A DNA stretch of 64,000 nt, from the NCBI GenBank assembly GCA_964017235.1, contig OZ024927.1, positions 21,347,160-21,411,159 of the forward strand. Reading direction: 5' to 3'. The first letter of the stretch is position 1. The number at the start of each line of letters is the position of its first letter. Positions 1-12,200 of the stretch are shown piece by piece. Below the pieces are notes generated by a model that saw only the letters and a program-made list of their open reading frames with translations, had not been told where the DNA came from and made no database searches. The stretch is from Sabellastarte sp. h YS-2021 (lineage: Eukaryota > Annelida > Polychaeta > Sabellida > Sabellidae). The position numbers and the translations under genes are program-made.

Positions 1-104
1 TTGAAATGTAACTCTTTTACAATTTTTAAACAATACTTTAACATAGAACTTGAGTCCATACCTGTTTCATTTAACCAAAGGTCTAGAAATAAAAAAAATC
101 TTAC

Positions 105-280
105 CTCATCAATATCGCCAATGAGTCCGTATCGAATGAGTGTGACAGAACACTGCCACAAGGTGGCACAGTACAGCTCCTGTGTGGGGTCAAAAAGTGT
201 CCGGAACAAGGCAAAACCCAGCAGTGCATACACATACAGGAAGATCACGCCCAGGATAGCCACATAGACCAGTGAGCGAC
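105..280 (-). CDS. channel gene exon 32 (S5, pore helix and filter)
   Basis: RSLVYVAILGVIFLYVYALL is S5. After GFALFRTLFDPTQELYC comes the pore helix ATLWQCSVTLIR and the filter YGLIGD, then IDE before GTAAG. In IP3 receptors the filter is GGGVGD and in RyR GGGIGD. The luminal loop of about 10 residues is far shorter than in vertebrate IP3 receptors. S6 and the C-terminus lie to the left of the window. Confidence 0.93.
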
Positions 281-3200
281 CTGCAAGTAATAGTTGTATA
301 AATTTCAGTTTTTAACACGATATGCATAATACAGATATTTTTCAGCAGTGCTGAAGATATTTTTAATTTACTCTTTTTTATATCTCATTCACAGCTTAGA
401 ATTTGTTATTCTATAAATTATTACATTTTCTCCTGTGTTTTTGGTCATAATCGAGAACCACTGTTTGAAGGAAGCAATATGGGAGATGTATCACAGGTGT
501 AGTCAAACAAGTATTCATGTCTGTCACAATATTGTGGGCTTTAGATTTTGTTCAAAGTTATGGTAAGTTGCTTTATTGAACCTGGAAACAACTGGTATGT
601 TATTATGTTGGTACCTTCATATTTATAAAGGTTATCAAAAATATGGTGGCAACTTTATATTTTCAGACTATTAATGGTTAATAAAATTGAAGAAACACTT
701 TTGTGTGTAAAACATTGGTCCAGGAATATAACAAATCTATAAGATTTAAATAAAATTAAGTAACATTTGAATATGTCGAAAAAATGATCCTAAGCCCAGC
801 TGGTTTACACAGAAACATGCAAACATATACAAGACCATGAACAAAGCCACCACAGGGACGATGAAGTACACAATATAGCAGTGTTCATTTTACTACGCGT
901 TTCCGCGTCTTTTGTCGCTATACTGGGGCGAAAAGATGCGTACACGTTATGATCCCGAGTCGCGGTGACGCATAAATCTTGCATTATCGCCCGCGTTTTC
1001 GCTGTAAATATTGGGAAAATTAGACGAATTTTGTTTAAAAATCAAATAAAAGGACACATATATTGTCTTTTTAACCAAATTCCTCCATGTTTCCTTGCTT
1101 CTAAATGCCTTAATTTGATTGGTTGAGCGGAAACGGCACTGTCCAATCATACGGTCCATTATAAAACCCGGAATCGGAATTGGAATCGGAATTTTTCCGG
1201 AATAGCACCTCTTACCGCACCTCCCTCCTGATTGGCTATTGGAAGTATGGGGGCGGGACTTCAATCCTACACACCTTTACATACACCCTCAGTATAGCAG
1301 CCTAATGTAGGGTGATGTTATTTGTAAATTTAGAGTTTTACATTATTCCATCTCATTTCAGAATATCAAATTTATGTTATAAATGATATGAAATGTAGTC
1401 CTTTAAAGATTGAATATTGTAATTATATACACTATAATATATATTGGAATTTTTTCCGGAATAGCACCTCTTACCGCACCTCCATCCTGATTGGCTGTTA
1501 ACAGTGTGGGGCTGGGGCTTAAGTTCATAAAACCCCTGAGTATAGCAGTTTATTTTAAGGTAATGTAATTTGGAAAGTTAGACTTTTACATTATTCCATC
1601 TCATTTCAGAATATCAAATATCTGTTATAAATCTTTTACACCCTTTCACTGAGTGATAAGATAATTTATTAATCAGTCTCACAAATGAATCCAGCAGGAG
1701 TGTATATAATATATATACTGTAAATGGAAAAGCTGTTTAAAGTTATAAAATTTTGATGGTTTACATTGGAACTGTATTATAACATCTCATTATACGCCTC
1801 TGAAAGCAAATTATTTCTTACAATAATAATAGAATGTGGCAGGTTTACACAGAGAGAAAAAGCCTTCGTTTGAAAGTCAGGTTTTCACAGAGGAAAGAGT
1901 TTAGCAAGTATTTTAAAGAAAGTGAGTCAGAGGATGTTTTCAACTTTATTAAAACTGAATTTCAGCAGTAGTTAGATGGTAAGATTGCTAGTCTCCAAGC
2001 AAAAGATGTTCCAGGTGAAAAGAAGGTAAGTAGTAAACCAAAACAAACTACGAGAGTAAACCCTGAGGTATCTGCAGAGTCCACAGATGAAGATATCTTA
2101 ATGAGTCCAAATTTGGTCAGTACTGATAGCAATACTGACACCAAGGAAACTCCAGGGGAAATCTGTGTCGTCAGATCTCCTCATGAATTTTAATGACTTG
2201 GGTGCTATGGCCGTGAGTTCTAAAGTTCAAAGTATTTGATCTTCGTGGATGCTTCCATTTTATAAACTATTGCAAGGAAACTCCAGGGGAAATCTGTGTC
2301 GTCAGATCTTCTCATGAATATTAATGACCGCACCTCATATTTTAACACCGCACCTCACCGCACCACTTTACCGCACCTCATATTTCAACACCGCACCTCA
2401 ACGCACCTGTTTTTGGAATTCCGGAAAATATAACGGACCCAATCATACTTCGTTTAACAAAAATTCAGTATTTATCAACAGAAAACACGTTTATAGTAAG
2501 TGATTTAAACTCACCAGTAGCTGTAAATTTCCACTTTTTTCATAGTTTTGTTAAATATATAGAAATAAATATCTATTGCACAACAAGATTTTATTATCCA
2601 GCTTTTTAATATTTTCACTTTTTAAAGTTTATTTTTGCATAATGCACTCTTATAAGTGACTTCAAAGACAATTGTTAACAGGTAACAACAAACATTTTAA
2701 ACTACTGTGGGACAAACTTGAAAAGTTGCATCTATGTTAATAACAAATTTTCGGCTGGAAAAAAGTTAAATAATAATTTAACTTAAACTTTACATGGTAT
2801 GTTATTGCTTTAAAACCAGTTTTTTTGTTTTTTCTTTCAAAAAGTGGCGAATTTATATCCATTTATATAAATAAATGTCCGGAGTTTTTTTGTATGAAAT
2901 AAAAACAACTCCCTGAGTGAACCTATGTCAAGGTGAGTTAATTTTTTTTCTAGTTTTAGATAGAGCAGGGTTGGACCATATTTATTGAAAAAAAAATGAA
3001 AAAAAAAATCAGTAAAAAATACTTTAATTATTGCAAATCATGTACATCATAGGAAATCCTGTACATCATGCCGACTACAAATATGTCTTGAATTGAAATA
3101 AATTTTTTTTCACAGTGAGTAGACTTGAATTTGATTTAGTATTGCAAATTCACTTTGAAGATAGACTAATAGTACATTTTTTCTCCTCTCTCCTATTTAA

Positions 3201-6200
3201 GTCAATTTGCTCAACTGTAAGGTTAATTTTTGTCATTTGACTCATCGCATTTACTAAATGTCCCACCAAAATTTAGTAAAGGAGTCATTTGACTCAAGTA
3301 GCTCCAACTCTAGAATGAACACTGATATAGTTTTCATTTTCCAAAAAAATCAAATATGAGTTTGTCTTTCCAGGCTTAATATGATTACCACATATACACA
3401 ACACCAAAATGCAGGAGGATGCTATTCTATTCTATACTTCCATGGCACTTGAACCTGTACACAGAGACAGATACTAAGGCATGACACCCAGGGGATTTTC
3501 TCTGGTTCAAAAACATGGCAAAGAGACACCAACTAGATAATAAACTGTGATGGAATGACGTAGGTACACATATGATATCAGCTTCTTCTTAAAGGAGGTT
3601 ATAGATGGACTAGAATGAAAATAATCATGTTACTGCAATATTCGCTTTAATTTACAATATTTGTTTTTATTATTCCTGAAAATGACTTAGAACACTCACC
3701 ATTGAGTGTAACTGCTCTGATAACTCCTTGCAGTAACTGATTCACATTCACAATATCAAACAGATGAAAAGCAAAGAAATATCCGTAGGTAAAGGAGCCA
3801 AGTAGAGACATCACCATTAGTAACTGAAAGCAGAATGAAAAACAATCAATGCTTCTTATATTTTGACTTAATTACTACAACATTAATACATATTAGACAT
3901 GTTGCATCTAGGAATGTCTATGTAAAAATTAAAAATAATAAATAAGGTCATATTGGTAGAGACAACAAGCATTTAACACCTGTTGTTATCAGCTGGATAA
4001 CAAAAGTGATCAAAAGTACTGAATGTAATAATCACAAGCGCAATGGGATGCCTCCTTTATACTAAGGTCAACATCTCTGTGGTGATTTCATTTTTACCCC
4101 GCACCACATGATGAAAACATGTAAAAATTAGCTGTTTAAAGTACTAAGCCAGTGCTGGTGCTACTTACATGATTTCTGTTACATTATTCTGTTACTTATT
4201 AAAGTTTAATTATGTCACAAAAGAACACCTCCTCATTGCATTGAATTTCCAGGCTCATACCTACGTATTGGTATCATTAGACCAACTTACAATGTAATAC
4301 AAGGTGGTGACACTAACAAGATGTGTCACAGAGTCCCTTGTTGTGTCTTTCAGAGCTTGTTCTTTCTTTTCTTGCCTGAAATGAAATTTTAACTGTTATA
4401 CTGAAATGTTATAATGAGGCTGTATTCACCAAAGGTCTTATCTTAGTCTTAAGTCTCATTGTTATAACATTGGACAAAATCACTTTGATATTTGTCAATT
4501 CCATTCAGATAATGTCCTAATTTTAACATAGTCTTAAAATTGGTCACAAGTCTAAGTATATCTGGAAGTGGTTTTAAATATTAAGAACAGCTTTGAATAT
4601 GGCTGCCAATTACTATTTTTGCTACCTCACAATTTCAAATGGCTGGAATTTAGTTGATAATACTTACCACAACTCAGTTAAACCTAAGATAAGGCACACT
4701 ACGGATAAAGTACACAATATATTTTTTCATTTTCAAAATAAATCAAATATTAGTTTGTATTACCATGCTTTACAAGATTACTACATATATCAACTACTGT
4801 ACATTGATAAAAATGTCTGCATAGAATGATACCTGACAACTGTCTTACATGTTCCTTTAATTGCTTAAGCAAAGCAAAGTGAAGCAGAGGTCCATTGGTG
4901 CATCTTAAGACACATTAGTTTGGATATATGTCATCCTTTGAAGTGACATAAAATCAAAGTTCCCTTACCAAATCTGTGGAATTTGCAACAACCTTTTGGG
5001 GAAATCATGCATCACACAAATGTACCTCTCTGAGTTTAAACAAAGCAAGAAATCAGTTTACTTAAGGGTGGGGGAAACTGAGGAGGGTTTAGAGCAGTAT
5101 TCAGAGCACACCAGCTTCTTGCCTATAAGGCTTTGGGTTCAACTTGCTGCCATCTACAACGGAAACACTTCTGAAAGCATCCTTAAACAAGTCTTGCTAA
5201 GTGAGTACAAACCATTACCTGGAGATTTGTAACAAGATGCTGGCTGAAAATCAATATGAAAATTTTGGAGACTTAATGCTGGTCTGGATCATCTTTGGGA
5301 GGACTAAGCCAAGGAAAGATCCCACCTTCTGTGAAAATATGACCCAACCTGATGGATACCATTGAGTATATCCACTTACCCAATACATGATGCAACGTCT
5401 GGCATTTTCGGCATAATGGGATTCTCTGCCAGGAAAAATGACACGACCAGCACCAAGGTAACTAAGTTATGGCAGATTGCCATGATAACAAATACATAGG
5501 GCCATTGCTCCATCTTCACATTTGGTGCAGGGCTGAAATGACACAGAAACAATTATATTTGAATAAATTAATACAATGTAACCCCATTGTATACAACATC
5601 TATTTATGGTTCTTTTGTGTGTTTTTAAGGACCATGTCATTGTACACTGATGTTATAATGATGAATGATAAACAGACACTAAAAAACTGTTTTTGCTTTG
5701 AAAACATAAAACATCCCATTCCATGGTGCTAAAAAGAAATTCTAAAATACCTCAGTTAAAAACTCCATCTATACACTATGCTTAGAAATCAGATGTAGTC
5801 AAAGTCCCCTCTTTTGACTATAAAGTTCACAAATCCCACAAAGTTTTCAGTCATTATGCACCAACTTTTGGGAGTTCACTTCTTCACACAATAACTAGTC
5901 CATCAGCAATATCTTTCAGGAAGCACCTCTAAGGACAAACCACCTTAACTCATGCTTCCCAAACTCGTACCCTTCTCCTGTTCTCACCCACTACCCAGAT
6001 TACTGACCTAGAATGTCCCTTGCTATTGATTGTTTTTTGTCAAATCTTTTGTTAGTTTAAGGCAGTGAGTTTCCCCAACAGGGAAGATATTGCACTTCCA
6101 AAGCAGCCTCCTGATTATATTTGACAAAGAAAAAGAACAAGTCTGTGAACAATTTTGAGCTCCAAGATGCAGAAAATCTGTCATAAGTTCATTTTCTATG

Positions 6201-9200
6201 TTTCTATTGTCAATATGCATTCTAAATATGGCTGCTGAAAATCACTGTCTCAAAGTATTTAAATGGTTAGCTGTATATTCTAAAAGAGCTTGTAACCCAA
6301 AACCATTTTTTAGTTTCATATCTATTGTATATTAATAAGATCACACAGAAAAAGGTACATCTATGCTCTGGGGAATAAGTGATGTGTTTGTAAAACTTTA
6401 CAATAGAATGCATAAACATTGGTATACTTGATATTGGAAATTGAATTTGAGTTGAAATGGGCTGAATTTCAGTAGCCCCACAATGATATAATTGAAAATG
6501 ATTCAATTAATTCATATGTAAAGCTCTAAGGACATGTATACATATTTTGATGGACGATGCACTAACCACTAATGCACTATTGGCACACCAATGAATGGCC
6601 AACCTGCTTATCCATCTAAAATAGCATATTCATCCTCAAGTGCTTACTTGCTCATCTCATAGTATGATTACCTGTGTATAACTTATATACTATATACTTT
6701 TGTTTTATGTACCTACCCATTTTTCACTTAAGTTAACTCAAAAGAAACATTCTTTTTTTTGCAAAAATTCATACACTGAATATTGCTACCCCTATCTACT
6801 TCTCAGATGAGCATACTAAATTTTAACCAAATCTTAAGTCTATATTAAGTTTAAAGATATGTTTTAAGTCTAGAAAGCTTCAGTCACTTACTCATAAATG
6901 GCACTGGGTAAGGAGGAAGCATTAGAAGCTACATCAGCCAGGGACACTTGGCTATGCCAGGTGGAAATCATCATGATGTTCATGGTCAAACTCAGCAAGA
7001 TCATTATGTAGTGCCAGACCCAGCTAAAATAACAATAGTCATAACTGTAGAATATAAAAAATTTGAGAGGAATGTACTATAATTTACTGTCCTTTCATAG
7101 ATGGACATTCTGTATAAAAATATATCATACAAATATTTAAAAAGTTACAACACTTTTTACTTTTTCAATTCAAATTATTTTATAGCACTGGTTCTCCACT
7201 AAAAAAAGCATTTTCAGGTGTGAGGACAATCATGGCAGATTATGTTTTCTTCTATTCTGGCTCTGGATGGTTCATGCTCTTTCTCTGTGCCAAAGTACTT
7301 TTCATTTCCTGTATCATTGTTTTAAGCTTTTATTTCTCCACCACACAAGACATTACATGTTTCATAAGGATTATATACCTTTTCACTGCTTTGTCTCCAT
7401 ACCATGAAAGCTCTCCATTTAGAAACATAGCATGACAATATAAATCCATTCTTGTACAGCATTACATCAGCAAATATATTTTGAGATTCATTTTAAGAGC
7501 TGCTCTGATCATATCAAATTAAGTGAAACCACAAGGCAAGACACAGGAAGGCTTCTGGTCCAGTGAGTGACATATTTCATTATTTTCCTGGCACTTTATT
7601 AAGATAATTTGACTGTTGCAATGAGTTCATTTTCCTCACATATTGATATGTTTTACAAATGTTAAATCCATGTTCAGATACTTTTCTCTGGCAACATCAT
7701 AAAACTGAACAAAAAGATAGGATAAATAATTCTTTCGATTTTTTCAGGATACAAACTTGGAAGAGTCAAACTGGGATTTCAAGGAAAATAACATGTGTGT
7801 ACAGAGGTGTGACATAGTTATAATTGAGCTGAAGATGAGGCATTACCTGTTCTTAGTGATGAATCTGGAGAAGATGTTCTTGTGGATCCTCTGCTGGTAA
7901 CTGATGCTTCTCATGATCACTTTGGACCAGTGCATGAAGTCTCGAATCTTCTCAGACGGGGAGGAGCGGTCTATGTTCCATTTTAGAGATTCTTTCATTT
8001 CTGATCTGATAAGGTTCTACAAGCGAAAACACAGCGGTAATTACATGGCAAAACCAGGAAGCACTCCTAGAACACCGACCTCCACCAAGGCAACACAGTA
8101 TCCCCATATTGTAATTTGACCCAAATATTCATTGAAAATTGGGGATGTGTTCACTAGTTTTGGAGTAATCACACACAAACAGACAAATATACCCCAAAAC
8201 ATAACCTTCTTTGCAGTGGTAACAATGTACACCTTATGCTTCAATAAAATAGGAAAACCTTTTGAATGATATATACAGAAAAATATATCATGAATTAAGA
8301 AAACAATTTTATATGTCAGTGTGTTGCATGAGTAATATATTGTTAATCTTCAGGAGTCATACATTTTTTTGTATATGTCTAATGAGGGATGTTTTACTTT
8401 TATTATCCACCATTTTGTATGATTTATGCTTAAATAAATTCATTTTTTTATTATTTTTTTTTATCTTTTTATTTTGACATAAAATATACATAACAATATT
8501 TTCATAATACACAGGACATTTAAAAAGACAATTTCACAAACACAAACATATTTCAGTCTCAGCTGATTTTTTTTTTTTTTCAAATAAATTCATATTTCTA
8601 GAGAGAATGTGAAAAAGACTGTCATATATACATGGCTACCATTTAATATTATAAAAACCTCAATCTTTAACTTGCATTTCTTGACCATTTCTGCATGGAT
8701 TTTATATAATACCAATTTGTAGATTAAATAGTTTATGAAATATTGGTTAAAACTGGAAGTTAATGACACTAATTATCCAAGGTACTGAGACACAGTTGTA
8801 TACAAAAAATACATATATCCTGGTCTGTATATCCCTCTATACGGGGTCAAATATGGTGCACGGTGGATACTAAGACCTTGTCTTGAAATGTAGTGTATGA
8901 GTGTCCCAAATACCCCACTTACACTACAGGCGGTATAACCTGTAGTTATAAACGTTAGACAAAACGCCCCTGTTCGTCTACTAGCGCCTCATGTCTGTAT
9001 GCACACTTGTGACACAATATATATTTGTCCTTTCAGATGTCAGGATTTAACTTAACAGCTTTGACATTGATCTTACCTTATAGTTGGCCACAGGGAAGTA
9101 AATCTTCTGCAGATGTCCATCCTTACTGGCTTCAATGCTCAGCACATTGTTTCTGTAGTATTCTATGGCCTTCCCACAGGATAGAAGTTTCTGATAAGCT

Positions 9201-12200
9201 GATGGATGAGAGAATTAATTTGGTATATTTGAGTTTAACCTTCTCCATGTGTGTTGTATTAGTTTTACTGGAGGTAACTGAGTGTGAGTAACCATGGAGG
9301 ACTTTCTAAAATAATACTCGTGTTTAAAAAAGGAATTCTGAAAAAAAGAAAACTTCTAACAAAATAAATTTAGATTTCCTTAAGAATTTTTAGAATGATA
9401 AAGAAAACTACACTAGTTTCAATACATACTTCCTCCTTTCTCAACATGGAAAAATTCCAAACACACAACAAAAGGCATGTGATGTTGCATTGTATGCACT
9501 CACATAAAACTACTTATTAGCATTAAATGCAGTCATTACTTCAATTATAATATATACTTTCAAGAGAAAGTTACATTTATACATGAATGAAATTCAAGTT
9601 TAACTAGAGTATTGCTTCACAAGAGAAAAGGTTAAGCATCCCAATGAGTATTAATGAGTTTGTAGAAATGACCATCTTCCTGTGTTTAATACGTTTTTCC
9701 ATTTATGACAAAATGCATGGTGTCATAGATGAATGTGGTTTGTTTATTTATTTATTTTTTTGCGTTTTACGCAGAAATGCAAGATGGCCGCCAAAACTGG
9801 AGGGAAAACGATTTTTGCGAAAAGTCGCCAGTAGACTCTGCATATACCCTGCGGGTCAAAAATTTCGTCGAAATCGCTCTATCTCGCTCCGTTTCCCAGA
9901 TAAACACATTTTTGTGTTTAACACAGAGATTCAAGATGGCTGCCAAAAGTGGCAGGAAAACGAATTTTTGCGATATGATGCCAGTAGACTCTACAGATAC
10001 CCTGTGGGTCAAAAATTTTGTCGAAATTGCTCTATCTCGCTCCGTTTTCGAGATAAACACATTTTTGCATTTTAAGCAGAAATTCAAGATGGCCGCCAAA
10101 AGTGGCGGGAAAGCGATTTTTGCGAAAAGTCGCCAGTAGACTGTGCAGATACCCTGTGGGTCAAAAATTTCGTCGAAATCGCTTTATCTCGCTCCGTTTC
10201 CGAGATAAACATGTTTTTGCATTTAACGCAGAAATTCAAGATGGCCACCAAAAGTGGTGGGAAAAAAAATCTACCCTGAAGATCAAAATTTCGTCCGTAT
10301 CGCTCTATCTCGCTCCGTTTCCGAGATAAACTCATTTTTGCGTTTAACGCAGAAATTCAAGATGGCCACCAAAAGTGGCAGGAAAACAATTTTTGCGAAA
10401 AGTCGCCAATAGACTCCACAGATACCCTGCGGATCAGAAATTTCATCGAAATCGCTCTATCTTGCTCTGTTTCCGAGATAAACGTGTTTTTGTGTTTAAC
10501 GAAGAAATTCAAGATGGCCACCAAAAGTGGCGGGAAACAGATTTTTGCGAAAAGTCACCGGTAGACTCTGAAAATAACCTGTGGGTCAAAAATTTTGTCG
10601 AAATTGCTCTATCTTGCTCTGTTTCCGAGATAAATGCGTTTTCGTGTTTTCAGCATTAAGAAAAATCGCGTCGTTTAGTTAATCGTTAATAAGTCGGCCA
10701 TTTTGTATTGGATCACTTCCAAAAGTTAATGATTTCCAGACATCTATATAACGAACCTACTTGCCCACTTTCATGTGAATAGCTGAAACGCTACACCCTT
10801 TTAAAAAACATGTTTTTGATCATGTGACTTCTCTGATTGGTTGAAATGTCATGACACCATATTCAGAAATTTTTTCCCAGGGCTACTTATGGCCTTATGG
10901 CTACAAAGCTATTGCGAAAAGAAAATGCGGATCCGGCGGAGTCGCTTCTCCCATATACAAACAAGCGTCCCGTTTAACTAGTTTTGTTAAAGGGCTTGAG
11001 TTATCGCTGAAGACTAATGTAGACTACTTGAATATTTAGAGTACAAAATTAAGAAATGAAGGCTTGTTTCATCTAAATTATATTGGCCATTTAAAAAAAA
11101 TTACATACATACTGACATGAACTGGACTGATTTCTATCAATTTCTAGCAAAAATGACAAATTTTGAGTTCAAAAATGACTACTCATTGCAGCCGTAACTT
11201 TAATTGAGTTTAAACTGTTAATTTTCTCACTGGGTACTGTTTATACTGTTTAGTGAATTGCATTTGCCTTGTAAAATAGTGTGTTACAATATTTTATAAA
11301 CTGCTTCTGTGAAAAAAATGAATGTTATTACTGTAAGCAAAGATATAAACATTAGCTTAAGAGACATAGAAAATATAAAAATATAGCTCAAAGTATACAT
11401 TTTCAGCAAAAATAACAGGAAACTAAGGACAAAAATTTAGCATGAAGTATGGAAAATTCACAAATTCTTGCAGTTTTGTGTGGGAAAGGACCACATATCC
11501 TGATGATTCACAATGTATGGAACAAATATGTACCTAAATTTGTATATTTTGCATTTAAGTTTAATTTAAAAATTCTGTTGATTATTACACATTTCTAATT
11601 GTTTGTTGATTCAATATTGTTTCCAATAACTCAATAACCAGTATTTTTTAAATATTATTTTATTTTAACAACAACATCATAAAAATATTTGCTTAATTAG
11701 TAAAGCCAAATTAGAGTTTCATTATCAGTATTTAAATGTTATTCAGTCACTCCACTAATTAAGACTGCAGATGTTTCTGAAAAAAGACAATAATGACAGC
11801 AAAATTGAACAATTAAGTTGAATTAACTTTCTAATATTTTGCCTTATCACTGGATATACAACAACATAGTTTAAAAATAGCAACACAGAAAAAATACTAA
11901 ACCATATGAAAATTAAAAGTTTTAGTTCAATGAACTCAAGCAAAACTCAACTAACATTGTAACAGATGTATGAAATAAAAATGATTCATTACATTAGACA
12001 AACAAGTGAATAAACATTATTTAGAATTGAGACTAAAAGTAGAAAAAAAGCAGTAAAAAGACAACATCAAAGAAGCATAAAACAGCACTCGAAGAATGCA
12101 GACTGCCACCAAGTAGCAAAATTCACCGTGACAAGTCATAACACCCTTTGTAAAAATGTCTCTTTTTTCAAACAATTTAGTCTAAGCTTTGCTTATGATA

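Larger units (their letters stand above)
879..3324. mobile_element. non-autonomous hAT-like element, 6-bp TSD, interrupted by a second element
   Basis: Terminal inverted repeats CAGTGTTCATT (879-889) and AATGAACACTG (3314-3324) are flanked by the direct repeat ATATAG (873-878 and 3325-3330). Without the nested element and its TSD copy it is about 1.15 kb. No transposase is recognisable. The left end is CpG-rich. It lies in the intron between exons 31 and 32. Confidence 0.72.

Noticed and set aside
1..267. 88-codon open frame on the plus strand
   Set aside because: It is antisense to exon 32, whose minus-strand translation is clearly a channel pore.
7220..7435. 71-codon hydrophobic open frame on the plus strand
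   Set aside because: AT-rich intron; hydrophobicity comes from T-rich codons and no exon borders or homology support it.
9191..9192. Alternative acceptor for exon 26, 8 bp further in
   Set aside because: It would put exon 26 out of phase with exon 25 and lead to a stop; the site at 9199-9200 keeps frame.
9644..10659. Several overlapping open frames up to 143 codons on both strands
   Set aside because: They follow the 152-bp tandem repeat and change frame from unit to unit; periodic sequence keeps frames open.
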